A DNA stretch of 64,000 nucleotides from Cladophialophora immunda (Eukaryota; Ascomycota; Eurotiomycetes; Chaetothyriales; Herpotrichiellaceae). Numbering within the stretch: the stretch's first letter is position 1; every line of letters begins with the position of its first letter. The stretch spans positions 5,952,001-6,016,000 of the forward strand of contig NW_015622541.1 of NCBI RefSeq assembly GCF_000835495.1. The letters run 5' to 3'. The translations under genes were made by a program, and so were the position numbers. The notes beneath the pieces were generated by a model. That model was given only the letters and a program-made list of their open reading frames with translations, had not been told where the DNA came from and did no database searches. Below, one piece after another: positions 32,791 through 43,675 of the stretch.

Positions 32791-34438
32791 ATGGGGAACT
32801 TTCACGTTGGCTATTGGAGCTCGCTCCAAGGCGGGTGGCTCCAAGCCAGCATCATGCTCTCGTCCGCCATGGCCTTTCTGCTGTTTGGCTACGACCAGGG
32901 AGTCTTCGGGGGTCTGATCGCGACGCCGCAGCTGCTGAACGGGCTCGGGATCGCGCCCACTGACGCCAACCTTCAAGGGACGGTGGTGGCCATCTACGAC
33001 ATCGGGTGTCTGGTCGGCTGCATCGGGACCGCCATCTTCGGCATGAAGGTCGGCCGCCGCGTCCTGGTGATGATCGGGTGCTGTCTTCTCATTCTCGGTG
33101 CTGGGCTTCAAGGCGGAGCAACATCGGTCGCCATGATGATTGCCGGCCGCGTCGTGGGCGGATTCGGCACGGGCATCAACTCCTCCATCATCCCCGTGTG
33201 GGTGTCGGAATGCGCTCACGCCTCGCGCCGCGGCGCCCTCGTCTCGGTCCAGATCTCGATCGTCATTCTCGGCCTGGTCATTGCCTACTGGTTCGACTAC
33301 GGGACCGTCAAAAACATGACCGGGGGGATCGTTTGGCGCCTTCCACTCTACTTCCAGATGGTCTTCTGCGTTCTGACGCTCGGGACCATTCTGTTGCTGC
33401 CCGAATCGCCACGGTATCTGTACAGCAAGGGACATCTCGAAGAGGCAGACTCGGTGATTGCTCGCATCTTCAGCGTGGCCATCGACCACCCCACCGTCCT
33501 ACAGCACCGTCGCGAGGTCATGCAGGCGTTGGAGGTTGAACACGAAGTCAAATTCCGGATTTCCGACATCATCTTCGACCGGTCGCCCGTCAACGCAACA
33601 TGGCGCATCTGGATCTGCATCCTGATCCAGTTCTTTCAACAGCTGGGAGGCATCTGCCTGATAGCGTACTACGCCTCATACCTCTTCATCAACAATCTCG
33701 GCATGACGCAGAACCAGGCCGGCATCACTTCGGGAGGCCTGTCCCTCGTCTTCTGGGGTGGCACGCTGACCGCCATCTGGTCTGTCGAGGTCCTGGGCCG
33801 GCGGCCGGTCCTGCTCTGGGGAGCCGTGGGTTGCTCCATCTGCATGATCTGCTACACCATCGGGCTGGGGGTGTACAACGACTCGTCCTTGACGGCATCG
33901 GTGGTCTTTATCTTCCTGTTCGAATTCTGCTACGGCTGTTCGTGGTGCGGCTTGCCTTTCCTCTACGCCGCTGAAGTGACGCCGCTGCATCTGCGCCATG
34001 CAGGCTCGGCACTGTCCGTGGGGATGGAGTGGCTCATGACGTTTGTGGTCGTCAAGGTAAGTCGTCCCCCATTCGCTGGTCCGATCCAGCAACCATCAAT
34101 GGGATGGTCATGATTAGTCTAACCAATTCTCTGTCTCTCTCCCGCAGGTTGGCCCCATCGGCATCACGCACGCGGGGTGGAAATTCTACCTCCTCTTCTG
34201 CATCGGCAACGTCCTGCAGGTCGCGTTCATCTACCTGTTCGTCAAGGAGACCAAGGGCCTGACCCTGGAGGAAATCGACTACCTCTACGCCAAACCCGAG
34301 CACCGCGCCGAACTGGAGGAGAAGCTGCACCACCACAGGATTAACAAGGCGGACGGGGAGGCGGTCCTGAACGACCAAAAAGACGAAAAGGATCCCGGTG
34401 ACCCCTCACACACACAGTACGAGTATTCCCCTAAATGA
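32791..34438 (+). CDS. MFS sugar transporter (sugar porter family)
   Basis: Exons 32791-34056 and 34148-34438 give 1557 nt, 518 aa, with 12 predicted membrane helices. Sugar-porter landmarks: FLLFGYDQGVFGG in TM1, GCIGTAIFGMKVGRRVLV (G-R-R after TM2), VGGFGTGINSSIIPVWVSE, PESPRYLYSKG after TM6, QQLGGICLIAYYASYLF in TM7, VLGRRPVLLWGAVG, and VKETKGLTLEEID at the end. Resembles fungal hexose/polyol permeases (STL1/Hxt class). ATG 32791 begins MGNFHVGYW, typical of this class; the frame opens two codons upstream with GTG. The coding region is GC-rich with long antisense open frames. It may import a sugar or the cluster substrate. Confidence 0.9.
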
Positions 34439-35194
34439 TCTTTTCACCCTTCCTAGAAATGCTGGGGTGTGCTCTCGAGATGGAGATTTGGGCCATCGGC
34501 CACAAAGTTGACAACCACGCTCTCTGTCCAGACCTATGTAAACCAGAACAGAAACAAATATCATAAATATCCAGGCCACTCTCTCTGTTTTTTTCCCTCT
34601 TGCTTTCCTCGATGTAAACAAACAGCCGTACGAGGGTCGAACTTTGACCATCACTTCGCTTGCCGATATTCCTTTTGGGTTGGTTGCATTGCACGGTCGG
34701 CTGGGCTGCTGGGTCTCTACCGTAGCCGCCGAAGCAGTTCAGGCACACACGCCAACTCCATCAGCCCCGAGAGGGTTCGAACAGAGCAGTGATGATTTGC
34801 AGATTGGTTTCAATACGATATACTAAGTCGTCTCACTGATCTAACCAGACAAAAGTCGGGTGTCTTGTTGCGTAACGAGCAGTTTCTTGAGTCGATGTCG
34901 ACGGACGGATTTTAGAAGCGTTGGAACCATCACCAGGGTCAAACACCACGGGCAGGTATAGAAACGGGGAGGTTTGTTCTACCGCCCATAAACCTGTAAA
35001 GTATTTCCTACGGTAAGAAGTGCCCATCAGTGTATACTCCGCCGGCTTCACTATCTGCGCCCAAAGTTAGCAAGTCCGTCTGGGCGGGACAAATCCACGC
35101 TTCTCCGACCATGGCCGCCTTGCGGGACGTTGTCTGCAAGACAATATGTATATGTGTCGCAGAGTCAGACTCCAGGGCCAAGCCTCCGTGGCAA
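34439..35194. other. Intergenic, 756 bp, between convergent genes
   Basis: 3' flanks of the transporter and the flavin monooxygenase. No gene seen. Confidence 0.4.
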
Positions 35195-37381
35195 TCATTC
35201 GTCCCATTCATGGACCCCCTCCACGATCGGCGGTGGAACGTCCTGGTCGACCAGGTACGCGGTGGTGTCCTGCCCCCCGATCTGAGCCACGGTGGTTCCG
35301 TTGCCCAGCCAAGCCATGGTGTTGGCGCCCAGGGCGTCGAGGTACTCGTATTCGAAATCCTCGAAGCGCGGCGTCTCCAGGGCCTTCTGGGTGTGGATCG
35401 AGGCGCCGGGCCACAGCGCGGTGACGCGGCCGTTCTGCTTGTTGCGCTTGAACCAGGATTTGCACTGTTTGGTGGCGTTAGCTGGCGGCGGTACAAACGA
35501 GAGCGACCAGGACGGGGGGAGAGGATGGAGGGAGAAAACGACGGAGGGAAACAATAACGAAAATCGAGTCTTTCAAACGTACGGTTTCGGTGAAGACTGT
35601 CTTGGAAAAATATTCGTCGACGTGTCTGACGAAGTCGTTGGTGGCTCTCTCTCTGATCAAAGCAACAAGGTCAGCCAATATGTACTGAGGTCCAACGCAT
35701 GTTTCATGTTAAGAAAAGGGGGTAACGAGAGGCTTTCCACGTACGTCACGACCATGGACTTTATGTACTCTCGCTGGATCTTCTGCACCAGCTTGACGAG
35801 ATAGAGCGTCACCGACTCGAGGAAGAAGATTGCCGACCCGGACCCGGCGCCGCCGTTGGGGCCAAAGTAGAGGAAGAAGTTGGGCATTTTCGGGACACAG
35901 ATCGAAAGGTAGGCTCGAGGGTCGGGATTCCACATATCCGCGAGAGTTACCCCGTCGAGGCCCACGATGGGCGGCTCGTTTTCCATGGACCTGCACACCC
36001 CCGTCAGTCGGTCAGCGCAGAGAATTGGAGGGCCAACGACGACATACGTGTCGTAGCCGGTGGCGCAGATGATGACGTCCACCTCGCGCACCCGTCCGTC
36101 GTTCGCCCTGATGCCGTTCTCCACCACGGTGTCGATGCCACAGCCGATGAAGTCGACGTTGTCCTCGACGAGCGCCTCCAGGAAGCCCGGCCCGGGCGTG
36201 AGCCGGCGGCAGAAGGGCGAAAAGTCTGGCCGCAGGCTCTCGTAGATGTGTGGCTTCTTGGAGAGCTTCTGCCTCATCGATTCGTCGTTCAGCGCGAAGA
36301 AGGCCTTTTGCTCCTCGGTGCCCTTGAACAGGATCTCGGGTTTGGCGTTCATGATGCGTTCGATTTCCCGGCGGTATCTGAGATACTCTTCGGGCTTCTC
36401 GCGGTACATCCTGAGCTCGTCGGCCGAATATTTGTCTGTAGGTTGAATCAATATTTACCCAGTCTGGCCCGAGAGAGACATACAGTTATCCGTCACTCCG
36501 CGGTTGGAGTTGTCGGCTCCGTAGCCCACTGGTGACACCCATGTCTTCCCCTTCATGTAATGGTCAATTCGGGCTGCGGTGGGCTGGAGCTGAGGCACAA
36601 TCTGGATTCCTGATGAGCCACCTCCGATGACAGCGATTCTTTTCCCTTTGGGATCCAGCGGGGTCTCCCAGCTCTTTCGATCCGCCGAGTGTAGGAGAGT
36701 CCCCTTGAAATCGCGAAGGCCTGGAATGTCTGGCCACTCCCACCTGTTGAGAATCCCGGTGGCTTTGATCAAGATGTCTGCCCGATCAGTAAATTTCTGG
36801 GGTTCCCGTCAGCACATGTGAAAGTTATGTGTATTGCTGTATCGTCTGGCAGAAGAAAATGGTCTGCATACTCTTCCAGTCTCGAGATCTTCAATCTCCA
36901 CCTCCCATTTCCCGTCCGACGCCTGCCACTGGGCTCCAAGGAAAAGATGTCGCAGTTTGACATAGCGCTCGACATCGTATCGCCGAGCTACATTCTTCAG
37001 GTAGCGGTGGATTTCTGGGCCCGCGGCATAGAAAGAACTCCAGTTGAGGTTGTTCGCAAAGGTGAATTGGTAGCTGTGAGCAGGAATGTCGCAGGCTACA
37101 CCAGGGTAGCTGGAACACATGTTTTAGCACCTGTGGCGTGGAAATGTGTATAGCGCTATGGCTGGGGAATTATACCGATTCTCGTGCCACGTTCCACCAA
37201 TGTCGTCCGATTTGTCGTAGATGACCAGCTCCAGATTCTTGATCTTCTGGGGGAACCGGATGGCTGTCAGCATGCCAGAGATACCCGCTCCTATACAAAT
37301 CACTTTGATCGGGCGATCATCGTCGATGGGCTTTTGGCTGGGTGCAGACCAGTCAGTCTGCGTTTCGTTGGCGGCAATCAT
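35195..37381 (-). CDS. Class B flavin monooxygenase (Baeyer-Villiger type)
   Basis: Seven exons: 37381-37176, 37109-36872, 36796-36484, 36435-36048, 35990-35741, 35684-35583 and 35464-35195, giving 1767 nt, 588 aa. FAD loop VICIGAGISGML, then GGTWHENRYPGVACDIP, the ATG..FKGTLLHSADRKS segment (BVMO fingerprint FxGxxxH), a second Rossmann loop AVIGGGSSGIQIVPQL for NADPH, a second ATG motif in DVIICATGYDT, and NFFLYFGPNGGAGSGS. It should insert oxygen into a ketone or oxidise a heteroatom. Exon 5/6 uses donor GTGGAA at 35740 rather than the stronger-looking GTACGT four bases earlier, because only that keeps ILADLVALIRE in frame. Neighbours: sugar-type transporter, and a decayed BVMO of another subfamily upstream. 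Confidence 0.9.
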
Positions 37382-37934
37382 CGCGCTGGTAGAGTCTGGC
37401 AATATTCGTGGTTGGGAATCAAGACTTAACAATCCAAACACATTTACAGCCCCTACAAGCGTATCTTCAACAATCCATAACCTCACCTTCTCCGTTCCTC
37501 GGTTTCTACGGACCTACATACATAGACAGGAATTCACTTTCGTGTCGGATTTGTGGGGGGAAATGCTTCAATTGGACTGTCCGAGGTACACACAGCCTCG
37601 ACTAGTCATCAATTCCGAAGTCATTGGAGAATTCGTCGACATCTCCGCCACAAAGCCTCAGTTGCTGGTGTGCTAGCCTACATTGTCTTTACTGGTCCCT
37701 GTCTGTTTACTTGTACCATCCTTCTCCGAGAGGGACGCTGAACTAAGTCGGGGCATTGAAGCGCTAGCTCCGAGGTCAGCGGGTTTCAACGGAGATGTGG
37801 CATCCTTGAAATTCCCCAAATAGACACTTCGCTACTTGGATGTACGCGTCGATCAACATAGCATTAACTGAACGCTGAAGCTGAGAAGCGTCCTGAGCTG
37901 TCCTAGAAGGATACAATGTAGGCCAATCTACCTC
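37382..37934. other. Intergenic, 553 bp, upstream of the flavin monooxygenase
   Basis: Promoter of the monooxygenase. No coding exon seen. Confidence 0.4.
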
Positions 37935-38156
37935 TTGACGCGGTCATCGTTGGTGCCGTATCCGCAGGCATTTATCTTCTTGACAACTCTGAGAACTTGG
38001 AATATAGGGGGTGTCTGGCGTTGGGACTGTTATCTAGGTATAGATATAGACACTAATGTCCTGCTCTACGAATACTCTACACCGGACCTGTGGAAGCGTT
38101 GGATAGAGCCAAGCAAATGCAGACAATTCATTGCACATTCAAGTGGCAACAGATAG
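37935..38156 (+). pseudogene. Decayed Baeyer-Villiger monooxygenase fragment
   Basis: Two short stretches in different frames match the N-terminus of cyclohexanone-monooxygenase-like enzymes. One reads LDAVIVGAVSAGIYLLDNSE (FAD GxGxxG region, second Gly lost) from about 37937. A second frame reads GGVWRWDCYLGIDIDTN, then LLYEYSTPDLWKRW (normally GGxWxWNxYPGARVDSE) to about 38115. A frameshift/deletion separates them and the rest of the about 550-residue protein is gone. It is on the opposite strand to the intact monooxygenase and belongs to a different subfamily (CYPGARVD type, not RYPGVACD type), so it is not a simple copy of it. Confidence 0.6.
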
Positions 38157-38549
38157 TTACGTTAAAAAGAGTTTCGTAACCCTACTAGTCATAGGAGTAT
38201 GGATACTACTGCAAGACCCTCTGAGGCACTGATAGGACCTTACCTCGTACATACCTCTTGCGCCCCTATTACGATAGTACCACCACGGCCATTCAGCACT
38301 CTTAATTTCATCCAGTTCCCGCTCAAAACGTGTCAGCTAGCGACATACCAGACATGCCAGACATACCGCCAACCGCGAATACCAGCCCACCCACCTTCAA
38401 CTCCTTCATCATCACCCAGTCCTTAAAGGAACGGAATAAAAGCGGCAGGACAGTGGCGAGCGACGAATCCCAGCATCGTTGCAAAAGCAACCGCCAAAGC
38501 TGATACTCCAATTTCAGGTGGAAGCCTGTTCGACCCGGCCGAGATAAGC
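38157..38549. other. Intergenic, 393 bp, upstream of HET-ankyrin gene
   Basis: No coding exon. Contains a short CCAGACATgCCAGACAT duplication near 38348-38364. Confidence 0.35.
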
Positions 38550-41500
38550 ATGGGACCCCAGTCGCGTTCAGGCAGCGAACATGATAGACCCGATGCGGAC
38601 GCAGAGATCCTGCAGGCGGTCCAGAGGGCCACGAGAGAATTTGCCTTCTGTCCGAATCGTGTTTGGGGAGTGGCCAAGTGTCTTCCGGATGGAAAACACA
38701 ATTTATCCCGCTTGTTTCCACCCAACCACGACATTACTCGGTTTCTTCAGCAGCGGGACCAAGACCTTGCCGAGCACAGTCAGTGTACCTTTGATCTCTG
38801 CGAACAATCACAACGGGACTTTACCTCTGTTCACCAGCGCCATGAGATTTCTTCGGGGGAACATCACTGCAGGCAGCTCGAGGACCATTTCCCCCGGGAT
38901 TTGCTCGACAATGCGGCCAAGGCAGGTCGTCTGACTGCCTGGGCATTAAATGGCAAGTCCATAATCAGCTTCCCTCAAAGCTACATGGCCATCTCTCACG
39001 TCTGGTTGGACGGGACCGGCTGCGGGACCTGGCCTGAGAGAGGAGTCAATCACTGTCTATGGAACTTCTTCCTGAAGATCGCGCAGGACTTCCAAGTCGA
39101 CGCCATCTGGTAGGACACAATCAGTATTCCGACGAATAAAGCCGCCCGCAGCATCGCTATCAGTAGGATGCACAGAAACTACGAGGACGCACGATTGACA
39201 TTGGTACACGACTGCTTTATACGGAAAGTGTTCTGGGACGACCACGATGTGAAGGCCTCAGCCGAAGCTGCTTCTCTCGCGATTGTCATGTCACCCTGGT
39301 TTAGTCGAGGCTGGACCGCGCTCGAGCTGGCACGATCTCGCAAGGTAAAGGTGCTCCTCAGTAGAGCCAGTGGTTATGTGGTGAAAGACCTAGACACTGA
39401 TATCCTCGCAAGCGCGACCGACTTCTCGGTAAGCAGCTGTCACAAAACCGCGACCCAAGCAATTATCAAGCTCCGAAATTTCAAGATCACGTCGATAGAC
39501 GACCTCATCACTGTCCTCAGTCCGCGATATACCTCTTGGGGGGGTAGAGACATGGCAGTCATCGCCGGTCTCTTGACTGATGTTGAGATAGCGGGCAAAG
39601 AGTCGCAGCAAGAGATCTACCAGAAGATACTCAGACAAATCGGCCGAGTTCGGCACGGGCACCTGTTTCACAACTCGAGCACCATGTCTCGGGGGTTTGG
39701 ATGGTGTCCCACGAGCCTTCTTCACCTGCCACTGTCTTTATCCGAGACCAGTCTACGCCTTGAGAAGGACGGCAGTGTCATTGGCAAGTGGAAGGTTCTC
39801 AATCTGAGTCGCATCCCAAAAGAAGCTTTTGTATGGAACGGCATCCACCCACTGACGGAAGCAGCACTTCGCCTGGCTTCCAGACAGCCTCGGAAGCATG
39901 TCCTACTCATTGAGCCTGAGACTGAACAGGTAAGAAGGGCTCTCTTGGTTCAACTGATGGGGCGGGACCGACCCCCATCGACTCTCTGCTGCAAATTTGT
40001 TGTCTGTGTCCACCTTCACCCCCCGCAAGATTTTCAGGACAAGACCTGCACCGAAACTGAAATCAGGATTGGAGATACTGACGGCATGGAGGAGATTAGT
40101 ATTAAAGATTTGGAAATGACGATCAGATGGTCGGATGCCGCTGTGTCAACAACGGTAGACTATGCGGGATGTGTGGAAGATGGGCAAAGTACGGGTGCAT
40201 CTGCCCCTTGTCTCTTCAAGTCGGGGTCTGTTACAACATCAGTGGCTTCAGCAGAAGACGGCTCGACCCTGTTGCGGGCTGCTGAAAGAGGTGCCGAATT
40301 CGACGTCCAACTATTGTTGGATGCCGGGACCCATCCTGACTGTCGAGACAAACACATGCGGACGCCTCTGCACCGTGCAGTGTGGAAAGGTCACTACTCG
40401 ATAGTGGAAGAGCTCATCCGGCACAATGCCACTCCGGGGTTGAAGGACGAGGTTGGACAACTTCCAATACACCTGGCAGCGGAGCGCGGCGACGCCCGAA
40501 TGTTTGAGATGCTCCTATGCGCGAAGACGAGTTCAAGTGCGGATTTCAATGTCCAAAGCGACAACGACGGACAAAGCGTCTTGCATCGTGCGGCTTGGGG
40601 CGGTTCAACAGCCGTGATCTCACTCCTGAAGGAGAAGTCCAATTGGGAGACCCGCGACAAGCACGGAAAAACAGCCTTGCACATAGCGGCGGAGAAAGGC
40701 CACACCGCGATTCTGAGGCAACTCCTCGACTGGAAGGTCGACACGAACCTCCGGGACAGCTACGATCGAACGGCGTTGATCAATGCGGCACAACACGGCC
40801 ACGAGTCCGTGGTCAGCCTGCTTCTCGGCCAGCAGGACATCAAGGTCAACCCTGCCGACACCCTAGGGCGGACAGCACTCTTATGGGCAGCGCGGCGCGG
40901 ACATGGGCCGGTCCTACAGCTTTTGCTCGAACGCAAGGATATCGAGATCAACGTGAGAGATCATCTCGGACGTGGTGCATTGATGTGGGCAGCATTACAT
41001 GGCCACGACCACATAATCCGAGTTTTCCTCGAGCAAGAGAGCCTTGACATCGGAGTTCTCGATGGATTCGGACGCCCACCGTTGTGGTATGCAGCCGTCT
41101 TTGGCCATGCGGAGTTGGTGCCACTGATTCATGGGAAAGACGTCGACGGGTCCACGGGACTGGAGGACTGGGTACGTCTATCCCAAGCCTCGCATCGCGG
41201 CTATGAGACATTGTTAGACCTCCTGGTGGCCGAGCATGACTACCACAGATGGGACAAGGGATATGACCAAGATCCGGTGCTGTGGGCGGTCAAACACAGA
41301 AACTACGAGCTGACCGAGCTACTACTGCTCCGCTTTGGCCTGCGGGCGGACCTGGGAGACCGGGAAAACCGAACGCCACTGTCGTTTGCGGCAGAGGATG
41401 GATTCGACGCCGGCCTGGATCTTTTACTGGATGCCGACGAGGTTGATGTCGCTGCCAGGGATTACCGAGGACGATCACCACTTCTGTACGCCGCTGCAGC

Positions 41501-43613
41501 TGGACACGAGGGGGTGGTTCGAAAACTATTGCTGACCAACCAAGTCGCCGTCGACGCCAAAGACGAACGCGGTCTCACAGCCTTTTCATGTGCTGTTGGT
41601 GGGGGTCATATGGCTGTTGCCAGACTGCTCCTGGCGACCGGTAAAGTCGATGTCAACTCCAGGAGCAATGAGGGTCGCACTCCGCTCTCGTTCGCCGCCG
41701 GCTTCGGAGAAGACGATCTGGTTCGGGAGCTTCTTGCCAGAGCCGATGTGGACGTCGACGCAAGAGACCAGCAAAACCGGACGGCATTGTCGTATGCGAT
41801 CCAACACGGCCATGAAGCGGTGGTCCACCAACTCCTTACCAAGACGGAGGTCGATCTCGACCTGTCGACTAACTTTCTACGCACTCCTCTCTCCTACGCT
41901 GCCGAACAAGGAAACGAAAGTCTGGTTCGAAAGCTCCTCACCACGGGCAAGGTCGGTGTCGATCAGAAGGATTCCAATGGCCGAACGCCCTTGTCGTATG
42001 CTTCTGAGAACGGTCACGAATGCATTGTCACACAGCTCCTCGCCACTGGCACCGTTGAGATCGATTCAGTCGACAAGGAAGGATCCACCCCTTTGATGTA
42101 TGCTGCTCTGAGTGGAAATGAGAACGTCTTCGATCTCCTGTTGTCGACGGGGAAACCTATCCTCGATAGGAGGGACCGCAGAAATTGGACACCACTGATG
42201 TATGCAGCCAGAATGGGGTACGTGACCTTGGTAGAACGACTTCTCGCGACGAAGGAGGTTGATATCAATGCGAAGAGTCAAGATAATATGACGGCGTTGG
42301 CCCATGCCGCCCACCGTGGACATTTGGCCGTCATTCTACGCCTTCTAGCCACCGAAGTGATTGAGGTCGATACAAGGGATGGCAGCGGCCAGACCGTGCT
42401 CAGTTTGGCAGCTCAGGGCGGCCATGATGTGATTGTCCGACATCTCCTTGGCACCAAGGAGGTCGACCCGAACTCGGAAGATTCTTATGGCCACACACCT
42501 CTGTGGTATGCATCGGTCAATGGGCACCATCGCGTGGTCAAAACGCTCCTCGACACGCATGCAGTCGATGTGAACGCGAGATTTCGGGAAGGCATGTCGG
42601 TCTTATCCCATGCGAGTCGCAAGGGCCATGACGCCGTGATCGACGCGTTGCTGGCCGCCGACGACATCGATCCTGACCAGAGGGATGAAAACGGACGGAC
42701 AGCGTTGTGGCATGCGGCAAGCTTTGGGCACGCCCCGGCGATCCGGCAGCTGCTCCTTTCACAACGAGTGGATGTCAACGTCAAAGGCCTCGAGAACCGA
42801 ACCGCGCTCTCACTTGCCGCGCAATTGGGACATGAGAATGCCGTGAAGGAACTTCTCACCGCAGAGCATGTCGACCTCAATTTACCAGACGACACAGGTA
42901 TGACGGCGCTGGCTTATGCCGCTGGGGCGGGAAACCCCGCCATCGTGAGAATGCTTCTGGCCACCCAGAGGGCGGTGGTCGATTGCCGGAGCGCCAGCGG
43001 ACAGACCCCCCTCTTCCATGCGGCCGCGAGTGGAAGCACGGATATCGTCGAACAGCTGCTCGCCACCGGAGAGGTCGACATCGACGCCAAAACAAGTCAC
43101 GACGGCTCGACGCCGTTATACTGGGCCGCCTTCTACGGCCGAGACGAAATCGTGGCGCTCCTCCTGGGCTCCGGCAAGGTCGACCCGAACTGGGAGGGGA
43201 GGAACCTGTTCTCGCCGGTGTGGCAGGCCGCTGTCCATGGGCATGTCAACGTCGTCAAACAGCTCCTGAGCACAGGTCAAGTCAGTATCGACCGGCTGGT
43301 CGACAAGATGGGTCGGACGCTCCTGTCCCACGTAGCTGCGGAAGGGCACGTCGCAGTGGCGGAGCTCCTGCTCAAGACAGGAACCTATGAAGTCGACTCC
43401 CGCGACGACAGGGGTCGGACCGCCTTGTCTTATACGGCCAGTTACGGACAAATGGCCATGATCAAGATGCTGGTCGCGACGGGGGATGCTCATGCTGATT
43501 CAAAGTGCAATGCCGGCTTGACACCGCTGCAATATGCTGCCAAAGATTTCACTGGGGGCGGCAGACGAGACCTGTTGGTGCAAATGGAACGGATTTTGAA
43601 CTCAGGCTACTAA
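38550..43613 (+). pseudogene. HET-domain/ankyrin-repeat giant protein interrupted by one in-frame TAG
   Basis: One continuous frame from ATG 38550 to TAA 43611-43613, broken only by TAG at 39111-39113 (codon 188); uninterrupted it would be about 1,687 aa. The N-terminal part is HET-like: CTFDLCEQSQRDFTSVHQRH, YMAISHVWLDGTGCG, VNHCLWNFFLKIA, then AIW-stop-DTISIPTNKAARSIA, MHRNYEDARLTLVHDC, and MSPWFSRGWTALELA. The stop sits where the family usually has a second Trp (WWDT). The C-terminal part is about 33 ankyrin repeats. HET proteins trigger heterokaryon-incompatibility cell death; ankyrin repeats act as recognition/scaffold modules. An alternative ATG at 39168 would give a 1,481-aa protein lacking the first half of the HET domain. 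A 42-nt intron from 39110 (GTAGGA..CGCAG) could remove the stop in frame but would delete conserved residues. Call: probably a recent nonsense allele. Confidence 0.75.
40257..43609 (+). repeat. Ankyrin-repeat coding array, about 33 units of 34 codons
   Basis: Regular 102-nt periodicity across 3.35 kb in a single exon. Typical units read like GRTPLSYASENGHECIVTQL followed by a VDVN-R/K linker, with TPL/TAL, GH and V..LL positions conserved. Two units around 41140-41330 are irregular. DNA-level identity between units is moderate, so this is an old, diversified array rather than a fresh tandem expansion. Confidence 0.85.
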
Positions 43614-43675
43614 GTCAACAACACAATTGGAGAACGCTTTTGATACAGCAACGTCCCACGCCCGGCTTCAATCCG

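Noticed and set aside
32779..33489. 236-residue minus-strand open frame
   Set aside because: His/Asp/Glu-rich antisense of the sugar transporter's membrane helices.
39110..39151. Cryptic intron that would remove the HET-domain TAG
   Set aside because: GTAGGA..CGCAG is 42 nt and in frame, but it would delete the conserved DTISIPTNKAARS segment, so a nonsense change is more likely; not fully excluded.
40257..43609. CRISPR-like or satellite array suggested by the 102-bp periodicity
   Set aside because: The period is that of 34-codon ankyrin repeats in one open frame; there are no identical repeats separated by unique spacers.
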